22,194 nt of DNA from Bacteroidales bacterium (GCA_003557965.1 PWND01000008.1:1-22194); one strand, 5' to 3'. Counted from the stretch's first letter, positions 1 to 8,989 are shown. The notes: a model not told the origin generated them from the sequence alone. Numbers and translations: made by a program.

Positions 1-192
1 CATAATGTTATTTCTATGAATGTAGGATACTTTTCAGTAAAGCATAATCACCTGATTGATTATATTAACTGGGATAAGCTTAAAGAAACCGAACTTGTTG
101 AAAAAACAAAACATTTTAAACATGTTAGGTTTAGCAAGCCTCTCGAAATAATTATGGATGGAAAGAAAAAGGCTTCAATGATTTATTTTTAA
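1..192 (+). CDS. PEP/pyruvate-binding domain protein, C-terminal 63 residues (5' end outside window)
   Basis: An open frame runs from the first base to a TAA at 190-192. The translated tail (for example MNVGYFSVKHN, then KHFKHVRFSKPLEIIMDGKKK) lines up with the last ~60 residues of the complete gene that follows (HVGYFSVNPF, then RHVKFKKPLVAKIDGRKK). It is therefore the end of a tandem paralogue of that protein. Only the extreme C terminus is visible, so nothing can be said about its own receiver or nucleotide-binding parts. It is 51 bases upstream of the paralogue on the same strand, consistent with a co-transcribed pair. The family assignment rests on this similarity alone. Confidence 0.8.
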   Translation, partial: HNVISMNVGYFSVKHNHLIDYINWDKLKETELVEKTKHFKHVRFSKPLEIIMDGKKKASMIYF

Positions 193-243
193 CCGGTTTT
201 ATTCAAAAAAAAACAAACAGAACAATAAACTTTATTATACAAA

Positions 244-3234
244 ATGGAAACCAAGTTTTTGAATACGAATAGCCAACATAAATACAATATTAAGTTTTCA
301 ACAGACAGGTATGAATTTCACGAAATTGATCACCAGAAGTTGATGCAGGAAAGAATAATCAATGTTTTGTTGATTTGTAGTAACTATGATGCCTTTATGC
401 TGGAAGAAGACGGAAGAATCAATGAAAAAATATTTCTTGAATATACATCAAAGAACCTTAGGTATCCTCCGCAGTTTACACAGGTAAGCACATCTGAGGA
501 AGCTTTTAAACTCCTGGAAAGTAAAAAATTTGACCTGGTTATTACAATGCTTAATGTAGGAGGAATTGATGTATTTGAAATGGCTAAAAAGGTAAAAACC
601 AGGTATCCTAAAATACCAATTGTTGTTCTTACACATTTTTCCAGGGAAGTGTCTCAAAAGTTGGCCAACGAAGATCTTAGTTCTATTGATCATGTTTTTT
701 CATGGTTGGGGCACTCCAGCCTTTTATTAGCAATTATAAAGCTTATAGAGGATAAAATGAATGCCGACCATGATATCCTTGAAATGGGTGTACAGGCTAT
801 ACTTCTTGTTGAAGATTCTATCAGGTATTATTCATCATATTTGCCCACTATATACCAGGTAATTTTTGAGCAAACTAATGAACTTATGACTGAGGGATTA
901 AATGAGCACAGAAAAACCCTTAGAATGCGTGCAAGGCCAAAAATCCTTCTTGCAAAAACCTATGAAGATGCTATTGAACTTTATCAAAAGTATAAACAGA
1001 ATCTTCTGGGAGTAATTTCTGATATTAACTACCCATGTGAAGGAAAAAAGGACAAAAATGCCGGCATTAAACTTGCAAAAAATATACTGAAAGATATACC
1101 ACACTTGCCTGTAATGCTGCAGTCAACTCAAAATATTGATAAAAGCTACCTTGAAGACATGGACGTAGCATTTCTCAATAAATACTCCCAAACACTGCTT
1201 ATTGAGCTAAAAAGCTATATAAAAAACAACTATGGCTTTGGTGATTTTATTTTTAAAAATCCTGAAAACAATGAAGAGGTTAACAGGGCAAATAACCTTC
1301 ATTCTCTTCAGGTTAAGCTCTCTGGCATTCCTGCAAATACATTAGAGTACCACGTGGCTAATAATCACTTTTCAAGATGGCTTAAAGCCAGGGCGCTTTT
1401 TGCTATTGCATCAATATTTGCTGAAAAGAGCAAAGATGATTTTAACAATATTGAGGAAATCAGGAGTTATCTGATAGATACTATTGCAAATTACAGAAGA
1501 AAAAAAGGGCTTGGAATAATCGCAAGTCATCTTGATGAGTATGCAATATTTACCAGGCTCGGAGATGGACAACTTGGGGGTAAAGCACGCGGACTTGCTT
1601 TTATTGATTCTATGATTAATAAGCATAGAATAATGTATAAATGGGATGATATAACGGTTACTATTCCCCGAACTGTTGTGCTTACAACAGATATTTTTGT
1701 TGAATTCATGGAGGAAAATAATCTCTATGGCTTTGCATTATCTGATGTTTCTGACCAGGAAATTCTTGATAAGTTCGTTAATGCAAACTCACCGTTTTTA
1801 ATGAGAAAATTCATTAAGCAAATAGTTGATTGTTTTAATACGCCTTTGGCAGTGCGCTCATCAAGCCTTTTAGAAGACAGCCATTATCAACCTTTTGCCG
1901 GTGTTTATTCTACTTATATGATAGCTAATAACCATGAAGATGATGAGGTAAGGGTAGAGCAACTCGAGCAAGCTGTTAAAAGTGTATATGCATCTGTATA
2001 TTATAAGGAATCAAAAGCATATATTAGTGCAACATCAAATGTTATTGATGAAGAGAAAATGGCTGTTATTATCCAGGAAATATCAGGAAAAGCTTATAAT
2101 GATAAGTTTTATCCCGCTTTATCCGGAGTAGCCAGATCTGTTAACTTTTACCCAATTGAACCCGAAAAATATGAAGATGGTATAGCAAGCATAGCTTTTG
2201 GGCTTGGTAAAACCGTTATGGATGGAGGAGCAGTGTTGAGATTTTGCCCAAAATACCCTCAAAAAGCTCTGCAACTTTCAAACCTGGAAATAGCATTAAC
2301 AGATAGCCAAAAGGAGTTTATTGCTTTACTTCTTGATTCTGATAAATTTTCTCCTTCTACTGATGAATCTGTTAACTTATTTAAAGGCAGAATAAAAGAA
2401 GCATTGAATGATAAAGCAATTAAGTTTGCCGCTTCCACTTTTGACTACCAGGACCAGATAATCAGAGATGGTATATATGAAAATGGAAAAGCTATTATAA
2501 CATTTGCTAATATATTAAAATATAATGCATTTCCCTTGGGTGAAGTTTTGATTAATTTACTTGAATTAGGGAAAAAAGAGATGAATAATGAAGTTGAAAT
2601 AGAGTTTGCAGTTGACCTTGATGTTCCTGATAACGAACCACAGATTTTTCATTTTTTGCAAATCAGGCCGGTAGTAGAAGCACAGGGGAAAAACCTGGTT
2701 GATGTTGATGTAAGCGATACTGAAAATGCCATAATAACATGCAATCATGCGCTGGGGAATGGAGTTATTAGCAATATTCATGACTTAGTGTACGTGAAAC
2801 CAGAAGCATTTAAACCCTCTGACACTGCAATTATTGCTGATACTATTGATAAGGTAAATGCACAGTTGGCAAAAGAAGGAAGATATTATATCCTTATCGG
2901 GCCCGGACGCTGGGGATCAAGCGATCCATGGTTAGGGGTGCCAGTCAAATGGGCTAGTATTTATGCCGCAAGGCTAATTGTTGAAGCGAGCCTTAAGGAT
3001 TTTAGAATTGACTTTAGCCAGGGAACACATTTCTTTCAAAACCTTACCGCTTTTCATGTAGGTTACTTTTCTGTTAACCCTTTTATTAACGATGGGCATT
3101 ATGATGTTGATTTTCTTGATAAACAGAAGGCGGAATATGAAGATAAATATATAAGGCATGTTAAGTTTAAAAAACCACTTGTTGCAAAGATAGATGGCAG
3201 AAAAAAGACCGGTATTGTTTTGAAACCAGAGTAA
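244..3234 (+). CDS. Double-receiver PEP/pyruvate-binding (PPDK N-terminal type) signalling protein
   Basis: A 996-residue cytoplasmic protein. Residues ~37-140 fold-match a receiver domain but lack the acidic pair, and Met102 stands where the phosphoacceptor Asp would be. Residues ~184-328 form a second receiver with Glu190/Asp191, Asp260 and Lys313 in place, so it may be phosphorylated. From ~425 onward comes the ATP-binding part of PEP synthase/pyruvate phosphate dikinase: GGK at 445-447, AVRSSSLLED at 536-545, and LQIRPV at 805-810. A family-specific tail contains GPGRWGSSDPW (886-896). The swivelling phospho-His domain and the PEP/pyruvate TIM barrel of true PEP synthase (~790 residues) are absent, so ordinary PEP synthesis is unlikely. 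Family knowledge gives only a name; a phosphoryl-transfer or ATP-sensing regulatory role is inference. It starts at ATG with no Shine-Dalgarno. A paralogue lies upstream and a flippase 26 bases downstream. Confidence 0.8.
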   Translation: METKFLNTNSQHKYNIKFSTDRYEFHEIDHQKLMQERIINVLLICSNYDAFMLEEDGRINEKIFLEYTSKNLRYPPQFTQVSTSEEAFKLLESKKFDLVITMLNVGGIDVFEMAKKVKTRYPKIPIVVLTHFSREVSQKLANEDLSSIDHVFSWLGHSSLLLAIIKLIEDKMNADHDILEMGVQAILLVEDSIRYYSSYLPTIYQVIFEQTNELMTEGLNEHRKTLRMRARPKILLAKTYEDAIELYQKYKQNLLGVISDINYPCEGKKDKNAGIKLAKNILKDIPHLPVMLQSTQNIDKSYLEDMDVAFLNKYSQTLLIELKSYIKNNYGFGDFIFKNPENNEEVNRANNLHSLQVKLSGIPANTLEYHVANNHFSRWLKARALFAIASIFAEKSKDDFNNIEEIRSYLIDTIANYRRKKGLGIIASHLDEYAIFTRLGDGQLGGKARGLAFIDSMINKHRIMYKWDDITVTIPRTVVLTTDIFVEFMEENNLYGFALSDVSDQEILDKFVNANSPFLMRKFIKQIVDCFNTPLAVRSSSLLEDSHYQPFAGVYSTYMIANNHEDDEVRVEQLEQAVKSVYASVYYKESKAYISATSNVIDEEKMAVIIQEISGKAYNDKFYPALSGVARSVNFYPIEPEKYEDGIASIAFGLGKTVMDGGAVLRFCPKYPQKALQLSNLEIALTDSQKEFIALLLDSDKFSPSTDESVNLFKGRIKEALNDKAIKFAASTFDYQDQIIRDGIYENGKAIITFANILKYNAFPLGEVLINLLELGKKEMNNEVEIEFAVDLDVPDNEPQIFHFLQIRPVVEAQGKNLVDVDVSDTENAIITCNHALGNGVISNIHDLVYVKPEAFKPSDTAIIADTIDKVNAQLAKEGRYYILIGPGRWGSSDPWLGVPVKWASIYAARLIVEASLKDFRIDFSQGTHFFQNLTAFHVGYFSVNPFINDGHYDVDFLDKQKAEYEDKYIRHVKFKKPLVAKIDGRKKTGIVLKPE

Positions 3235-3260
3235 TATAAGGCCTCCCTTAAAGCGATTTT

Positions 3261-4550
3261 ATGATTAGAATAACAAAATCATTAAAAAACGAACCTGTAA
3301 GAAACTTTTTAAAAGTTTTTAGCAGTGGTGCTGTCACACAAGCTATTTCATTTTTGTTGGCACCGGTAATTGCCAGGTTGTTTATGCCCTCAGATTTTGG
3401 CTTGTTTGCTTTGTACTTAAGTATTGTATCAATTTTATCAGTTTTTTCTACAGGGAAATATGAACATGCTATTATGTTGCCAAAAGATGACAAAGATTCT
3501 CTAAATATTGTATCGCTTGTTATTTCATTGTCAGTAGTTTTTTCTTTAGTTGTTTTGATAGTGGTTCCTGTATTTTACTTTAACGAATATAATGTTTTTA
3601 AAAATGAAGCTATATTGCCCTGGTTATGGTTTTTGCCGTTAAGTATATTCCTGCATGGCTTTTCGCAGGCATTGAATTTTTGGTTTAACCGGAAAAAGAA
3701 CTTCGGAACAATTGCTAAATCCACTCTTTGGAATAACCTGCCCCTGAATAGCAGCAAATTAATTTCCGGATTTACTAAGGCACCTTTTAACGGCCTTATT
3801 TTTAGTAATATAGTTTCCATGATATGCATGAATATTTATTTGGCTGTGAAATTTTTAAAAAATCTTCCTGCTCTTATGGCGCATACTACATTATCCGGAA
3901 TAAAAAAGAATGCAAAAAAGTATAGCGTTTATCCCAAGTATAACATGCTGCATACTTTTGCAAATAATTTTTCAGGTACTTTGCCAATATTTTTATTTAC
4001 GTGGGGCTTTTCTCCAGAAGCTGCAGGGCTATATTCTTTTGGGCTTGTTTTTGTTTTTAAACCTGCTAATATTATTTCAAATTCTATATCCCAGGTACTT
4101 TCCCAAAAAACTATTGAAAACTTTAATAATAAACTTAGCATACTTCCGAACATAAAAAAAATCCTTGCAATTATGTTCAGAGCCGGTGTAATACCTTTTA
4201 CTGCTATGTTTATTTTCGCACCGGATGTTTTTGAATTTGTTTTTTCAGAAAACTACAGGGAAGCAGGTGAATATTTGCAAATACTGATTCCATGGCTGTT
4301 TGTGATCTTTTTAACTTCGGCACTTAATTTTATACCGGAAATATTTTTCAGGCAAAAAACAGCTATGCTAATAGATGTTTTGTATTTTGTATTAAGGTTT
4401 GCAGCAATCTTTACAGGAATATGGTTCTCAGATGTTAAGCTGTCACTAATACTTTATTCAGCAGTAAATTTTTTAATCAGAATAATTGTTTTAATTTGGT
4501 ATATCAGGCTTGCAGGAAATTACGAAAAAACTTTAAAAGTAAATAGCTGA
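3261..4550 (+). CDS. Polysaccharide flippase, Wzx/MATE-like
   Basis: A 429-residue, very hydrophobic protein with about twelve membrane segments. Its start (SSGAVTQAISFLLAPVIARL then FMPSDFGLFALYLS) is typical of Wzx-type oligosaccharide flippases, which move undecaprenyl-linked repeat units across the inner membrane for O-antigen, capsule or exopolysaccharide assembly. Length is normal (usually 400-480). The gene begins 26 bases after the PEP/pyruvate-binding gene, and its TGA is separated by a single base from the ATG of the next gene, so translation of the pair is probably coupled. The substrate cannot be read from the sequence. No adjacent Wzy polymerase or glycosyltransferase is visible, so this is a two-gene fragment of a polysaccharide function and not a full cluster. 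Confidence 0.85.
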   Translation: MIRITKSLKNEPVRNFLKVFSSGAVTQAISFLLAPVIARLFMPSDFGLFALYLSIVSILSVFSTGKYEHAIMLPKDDKDSLNIVSLVISLSVVFSLVVLIVVPVFYFNEYNVFKNEAILPWLWFLPLSIFLHGFSQALNFWFNRKKNFGTIAKSTLWNNLPLNSSKLISGFTKAPFNGLIFSNIVSMICMNIYLAVKFLKNLPALMAHTTLSGIKKNAKKYSVYPKYNMLHTFANNFSGTLPIFLFTWGFSPEAAGLYSFGLVFVFKPANIISNSISQVLSQKTIENFNNKLSILPNIKKILAIMFRAGVIPFTAMFIFAPDVFEFVFSENYREAGEYLQILIPWLFVIFLTSALNFIPEIFFRQKTAMLIDVLYFVLRFAAIFTGIWFSDVKLSLILYSAVNFLIRIIVLIWYIRLAGNYEKTLKVNS

Positions 4551-4551
4551 T

Positions 4552-6150
4552 ATGTATAAAGTAAAGCTTAGATTTATTAATGAGTTCAAATGGGCACAGA
4601 GGAACGATTTGTTTTTTGCAGGATATTTTTATGATAATAAAAATAAATACTATGCTGGTGAAAATGCTTTAAACTTTATAGAAAAGACAGATAGTGTTGA
4701 TAAGCTAAAAAGTTTGCTGGATATTGTAAATGGTATTTTTACAATAGGGATAAAAATAAAAGATAGTTATGTTTTCTGCTGCAGCCGCATAAAGTATTTT
4801 CCATTATACTACCAAAAAACAGAATCAGGGTGGCTAATTTCAGACTCATGTTATGAAATTACCGGAAATAACAGCAAATATGAACTACTTGATATTTCCT
4901 GTATTGAGTTTTTAAAACAGGGATATGTGGGAGCAAACAGAACATTGTATAAAAATGTATATTCTCTCCGTTCAGGTGAGATATTAATATTAGAGCAAGA
5001 TTCTATACGTAATGAGATTTATTACAATCATACTTTAGAGAGTTTTCCCCGACAGGATTTTGATTCATTAAAAGAAAAACTTGAAAACGTTATTCATAAT
5101 ATTGGTTCACGACTTGCGGAAGCTCTTAATAACAGGAAGGTTTTGCTGCCTCTTAGCGGGGGGTATGATTCAAGGTTAATTGCTTGTATTTTGAAAAATG
5201 CAGGCATCAAAGATGTAATATGTTTTTCTTACGGCAAGAAAAACAATAAGGAGGTTGCTGTTAGAAAGGATGTTGCAAAAAAGCTTGGCTACAAATGGTA
5301 TTTTGTTGATTACCTCATTGATTATAAACCTGAAGATATTTTTAAAAGTAAAGAGTTTATCAGTTATGCACATTTTGCAGCAAATGGTGTATCCATGCCA
5401 TATTTGCAAGAGTATATAGCAGTAAAATATTTATTGGAAAACAACATTGCAGATCAAGATTGTGTGGTATTGCCAGGCCATTCAGGTGGTTTTCTTGCAG
5501 GTTCCTTCTTAGGCCATCATATATGCAACAATGAGGAAACTAATATAACTGACACTTTATACAGGTTTAACGTAAAATTCAGCCCGGCAAAAAAAGCAGA
5601 AAGAATTAATATATACGAATACTTAAAAAAGCAAATCAATTCATACAAAGAAGAGCTGAATCTAAAAAATCCAATTCCATATACTGTTTTAGAAGGAATA
5701 ATAAAGCAAGAATGGGAAACAAAGTTCATACTGAACTCATCAAAAGTTTTTGAATTTTTCAGAATACAGAGTATGTTCCCATTTTGGGATTATGAACTTG
5801 AAGATTTTTTTAAATTAACCCCATACGAATACAGGTTAAATAAAAAGCTATTCAAAAAAGTATTAGAAGAAAAATTCTTTTTGCCACAAGGAGTTGTATA
5901 TGATGAAGAATTTCAGCCGGGTCAGGTTGATTATGTTCTGCAAAGGCTAAAAAAACCATTTAAAAAGTATATCCCTCAAAGTATAAGAAATTCTCTTCTG
6001 AAAAAGAATGATTGGATGTGTTATGATGAGTTTACTTCCATACTACAGGATGAATTATCTGCGATGGGTGTTAAAAAGCTTAAGCATTATTATCAGTATA
6101 ATGCCATAATATGCTATTGGTATTTAAATGTTTTAAAAAAACAGGGATAG
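4552..6150 (+). CDS. Asparagine synthase-like ATP-pyrophosphatase protein (divergent)
   Basis: A 532-residue protein related to AsnB. The adenylating PP-loop is LSGGYDSR at 201-208 (AsnB usually has SGGLDSS), followed by the expected Rossmann-like strand-helix pattern, and a PGHSGGFLAGS segment at 308-318 where AsnB has the GDGxDExxxG loop. The N-terminal ~150 residues retain the length of a class II glutaminase domain, but the protein starts MYKVKL with no Cys2, the glutaminase nucleophile. It is therefore unlikely to hydrolyse glutamine itself and could use free ammonia or another amine. Such proteins are common in surface-polysaccharide loci, where they may amidate uronic acids; that role is inference. 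One base separates it from the flippase stop. It ends 3 bases before the convergent histidine kinase, with no visible terminator. Confidence 0.75.
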   Translation: MYKVKLRFINEFKWAQRNDLFFAGYFYDNKNKYYAGENALNFIEKTDSVDKLKSLLDIVNGIFTIGIKIKDSYVFCCSRIKYFPLYYQKTESGWLISDSCYEITGNNSKYELLDISCIEFLKQGYVGANRTLYKNVYSLRSGEILILEQDSIRNEIYYNHTLESFPRQDFDSLKEKLENVIHNIGSRLAEALNNRKVLLPLSGGYDSRLIACILKNAGIKDVICFSYGKKNNKEVAVRKDVAKKLGYKWYFVDYLIDYKPEDIFKSKEFISYAHFAANGVSMPYLQEYIAVKYLLENNIADQDCVVLPGHSGGFLAGSFLGHHICNNEETNITDTLYRFNVKFSPAKKAERINIYEYLKKQINSYKEELNLKNPIPYTVLEGIIKQEWETKFILNSSKVFEFFRIQSMFPFWDYELEDFFKLTPYEYRLNKKLFKKVLEEKFFLPQGVVYDEEFQPGQVDYVLQRLKKPFKKYIPQSIRNSLLKKNDWMCYDEFTSILQDELSAMGVKKLKHYYQYNAIICYWYLNVLKKQG

Positions 6151-6153
6151 CTA

Positions 6154-8289
6154 TTATTTTTTACTCCATTTTTTGAGCAGGAAGTATAAGTTTTCAAACT
6201 TAAAAGGCTTTGCAATATAGTCATTAAGTCCTAATGAAGTGAATTTTTCATAATCACCTTCCATAGCATTGGCACTTACTCCAATAACCGGGGGGATATT
6301 ATTATATAGCCTTTTTAGGTTGTTAAGAGCTGTTATTCCATCCATCACCGGCATGTGAATGTCCATTAATATTACATCATAAGTGTCTGGTTTGTAGGCA
6401 GAAATTGCTTCTTCTCCATTGCAAACTTCATCAACATTGCAACCGGCATTTTGCAGCATCAGCCTTGCTACTTTTCTGTTTAATGCTTTGTCTTCAACAA
6501 GCAAAACGTTTAATCCAAGTTTTGGAGGAAATCCATTTTCTGCTATCTTTTCTTTTTCTACAGTAGAATGGTCATATCCGGCTTTAAATGTAAACGAGAA
6601 AAAACTGCCTTCACCTATTTTACTGTTTACCTGGATTGAGCCTCCCATAATTCTTGTAAGCTCTTTACAAATAGCCAGGCCAAGCCCGGTACCTTCAAAT
6701 GGCAATGTATATGATGATTCAAGCTGAGTGTATTTGTTAAAAATTTTACTCTGGTTTTTCCTGGTTATGCCAACGCCCGTATCTGTTACCTCGCAAAGTA
6801 TTAAAATATAATCCAAATGTTTTTCACTAACACTAAAGCTTATTGATACACTGCCTTCATCTGTAAACTTAAATGCATTTGATAATAAATTGCTAACGAC
6901 TTGCTTTAATCGCGTTTCATCAACAATGATACTCTCAGGCAAATTCTTATCTAAAGAATACATAAAATCTATTGATTTGACTTTAGCTTCTGTCGAAAAC
7001 AAATCAATTAGCTGTTTACAAAGGGTGTCCAGATTAACAGATGCTGGCTTTAAATCCATTTTGCCAGCTTCAATTTTGCTTAAATCTAAAATGTCGTTAA
7101 TGATATTTAGAAGATTTTCACTACTAACTTTTATGCTTTTGACGTATTCATTTTGCATACTATCAAGGTTGGTACGCAACAATAGGCTTAGCATTCCCAT
7201 TATTCCTGTCATTGGTGTTCGAATTTCATGACTCATATTTGCCAGGAATTGTTGCTTAATAGCTGCAGAGTGCTTTGTGATTTCTACTTTACGCTCAAGT
7301 TCTTCAGTTTTTATGCGCTCAGAAATGTCGTCAATAAACATAACTAACCTGTTTTGCCCGATAGGAAAAAGCTTAAGATTATAATATTGCGGCTCTGCAT
7401 CTGCATTATCTCTATAGACAAAGTTGTTGATTTCAATTTTTTTGTTTGTATTAATCGCTTCTTTTATTTTTTCTTTTATACCTTGCTGGTTGGAAAGAGG
7501 CAGTGCTTCTTCAATAGTTTTTTTGCTTTCATTGTTATTATCAGTGTTTTTGATATACCGGGTTGCAGATTTGTTTGCGTTGAGAAGAATTAATTCATCA
7601 CTATTATTTATATTTTCTATAGCGATATAACCCAAGTCCATATTCTGGATAATATCATAATACACATTTAACTCATTAATAACCTTCTTTTTATCAGTTA
7701 CATCCAGTAAAACACCTTTAATGCCTGTAATTTTATTATCAATATATACGGGTTTTGAATGTACTGATATATATAGGGATCTTCCGTCTTTTGTATGTAC
7801 TTTATAATCATTCCCGGTAGGCTTTTTTTTACCCTCTATCAAGTTTAAGAAATTTCTTTTCGCTTCCTTAACAGCTTCTTTATCAATTAATTGAAAAATA
7901 TTTAAGCCGCTTTTTACATCTTTTTCGCTATAGCCAAAGAGATTATAAGCTGCTTTATTCGCATAAATGATATTTCCAACAAGGTCAACTTCAAATAGTG
8001 CTTCGGGAAATGTTTCAATAAATAGTTGTGATTGGTGGTTTTTTGCAAAGGCAGACTTCAAAAATTCCTGTTGCTCTTTTTGTGTAAAACTAATATTATA
8101 TACAGATAATGATGAAAAAAAATCTTTTGGTTCATTATCTATTATAAGGCTTTTGAGTGTGGCTTTTACTTTGTTCCTTACGATTTCCTTTACAAAATAG
8201 GATATTGCAAAGTAAGCCGCAATAGCTATTATTAACAATAAAATTACAGCTATAATAATCCAATGCGTATATAAAGAATTTAAAACCAC
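6154..8289 (-). CDS. Membrane hybrid sensor histidine kinase (PAS-PAS-HisKA-HATPase-REC)
   Basis: A 711-residue protein. One N-terminal membrane segment (~9-33) is followed by a linker, a PAS domain (~86-200, with the PAC-like YKVHTKDGRSLYISVHSKPV stretch) and a second, weaker PAS-like region (~205-325). The HisKA H-box is NMSHEIRTPM with His354. The catalytic domain has N471 (N-box), DTGVGI at 503-508 and GTGLGLAI at 533-540. The C-terminal receiver has Glu599/Asp600, phosphoacceptor Asp643 and Lys694. All phosphotransfer residues are present, so it should be active. No Hpt domain or DNA-binding output is attached, so a partner elsewhere is expected. The start is GTG: a stop lies 11 codons upstream, with no ATG between, and the first internal Met is at 216. 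No response regulator is adjacent. Confidence 0.93.
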   Translation of the reverse strand: MVLNSLYTHWIIIAVILLLIIAIAAYFAISYFVKEIVRNKVKATLKSLIIDNEPKDFFSSLSVYNISFTQKEQQEFLKSAFAKNHQSQLFIETFPEALFEVDLVGNIIYANKAAYNLFGYSEKDVKSGLNIFQLIDKEAVKEAKRNFLNLIEGKKKPTGNDYKVHTKDGRSLYISVHSKPVYIDNKITGIKGVLLDVTDKKKVINELNVYYDIIQNMDLGYIAIENINNSDELILLNANKSATRYIKNTDNNNESKKTIEEALPLSNQQGIKEKIKEAINTNKKIEINNFVYRDNADAEPQYYNLKLFPIGQNRLVMFIDDISERIKTEELERKVEITKHSAAIKQQFLANMSHEIRTPMTGIMGMLSLLLRTNLDSMQNEYVKSIKVSSENLLNIINDILDLSKIEAGKMDLKPASVNLDTLCKQLIDLFSTEAKVKSIDFMYSLDKNLPESIIVDETRLKQVVSNLLSNAFKFTDEGSVSISFSVSEKHLDYILILCEVTDTGVGITRKNQSKIFNKYTQLESSYTLPFEGTGLGLAICKELTRIMGGSIQVNSKIGEGSFFSFTFKAGYDHSTVEKEKIAENGFPPKLGLNVLLVEDKALNRKVARLMLQNAGCNVDEVCNGEEAISAYKPDTYDVILMDIHMPVMDGITALNNLKRLYNNIPPVIGVSANAMEGDYEKFTSLGLNDYIAKPFKFENLYFLLKKWSKK

Positions 8290-8352
8290 ACTAATATTAC
8301 ATTGAAGAGTGAATCCTGTTTAAAAATTACTTTAGCTATAAAAAGCTAATGG

Positions 8353-8360
8353 CAAATATA
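8353..8360 (-). promoter_or_regulatory. Candidate Bacteroidota -7 element for the hybrid histidine kinase
   Basis: On the minus strand this reads TATATTTG, an exact match to the Bacteroidota -7 consensus TAnnTTTG. It lies about 63 bases upstream of the GTG start of the histidine kinase, in the gap behind the broken thioredoxin gene. No convincing -33 TTTG is found at the expected spacing. A short dyad (TTAGCT, 6-base loop, AGCTAA; 8332-8349) falls just downstream, near the predicted transcription start. Confidence 0.4.
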
Positions 8361-8386
8361 TGATAATTTTTAATTAATAGTAAAAT

Positions 8387-8932
8387 TCAGTCAAAAGAAC
8401 TTTCAAAATTTTGAATATATTCGTCTAAATTTGGATTTTCTTTGTAAACGTCTTTAGCAAAGAAAAATAAGATTGGTTCAAATGCCTTTGGTGGCCTGAA
8501 CCCCGGTATTGCAGTAATTAGGTTTAGCTCTTCATCAAAAAAAGCGAATTAAGGATAACTCATTTGTCCTTGCAGTATTGCAATGGCAAAATTATGGGCA
8601 GCCCTTCTTTGGCCCGGGTTCTCATTTATATACTTTGTTCCTCTGTAATATATAGGTTCAACATGTTCAGCATTAAACTTTACAGGGTAATAATGTTCAT
8701 TAATAATCTCTGCAATTATAGGATCAGAAAATGTCTCATTATCCATTCTTTTGCAGAAGCCGCACCAGTCAGTATATACATCAACAAAGATTTTTTTGGG
8801 ATTTTCCTCTGCTAACTCAAAAGCTTCTTCAAAGCTCATCCAGTTAATTTCTGTATTGTTATTATTTGCATGAGAGTAAAACGGTAGAGTAATAATCAGG
8901 CTAAATAATAATAGCAAATTTGCTTTTTTCAT
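8387..8932 (-). pseudogene. Secreted thioredoxin-like protein interrupted by an in-frame TAA
   Basis: The reading frame begins with a signal peptide (MKKANLLLLFSLIITLPFYSHA). It continues into a thioredoxin fold with the redox motif WCGFC at residues 56-60 and the cis-proline motif SYP ending at residue 127. A TAA (8549-8551) follows immediately. The same frame continues without a shift for 53 more codons (FAFFDEELNLITAIPGFRPP and on to a TGA at 8387-8389), giving exactly the missing last strands and helix of a thioredoxin domain. An intact ancestor probably had Ser (TCA) or a similar residue at the stop; one base change would explain it. As it stands, a 127-residue secreted fragment would be made that lacks part of the core fold. 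A sequencing error is the alternative. The intact form would act as a periplasmic disulfide reductase or isomerase. Confidence 0.8.
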
Positions 8933-8989
8933 ATTTTAATTTTTATTTTTTTGGATTTATACAACTATGTTTTGCGTTACTAATAACAA

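Noticed and set aside
244..3234. Annotation as a true phosphoenolpyruvate synthase
   Set aside because: The phospho-His swivelling domain and the C-terminal PEP/pyruvate barrel are missing, and receiver domains occupy the N terminus.
4552..6150. Annotation as asparagine synthetase AsnB
   Set aside because: There is no Cys2, the PP-loop is altered and the second nucleotide loop differs; the flippase context points to another substrate.
6419..7231. Two open frames of 102 and 113 codons on the plus strand within the histidine kinase gene
   Set aside because: They lie opposite conserved HisKA, HATPase and receiver motifs and show no protein-like features of their own.
8332..8349. TTAGCT/AGCTAA hairpin as terminator of the thioredoxin-like gene
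   Set aside because: The stem is only six pairs, low in GC, and is not directly followed by a T run; it is also compatible with the start region of the histidine kinase transcript.
8549..8551. Programmed readthrough or recoding of the TAA in the thioredoxin-like gene
   Set aside because: TAA is not a selenocysteine or pyrrolysine codon and no nearby recoding structure is visible; a mutation or sequence error is simpler.
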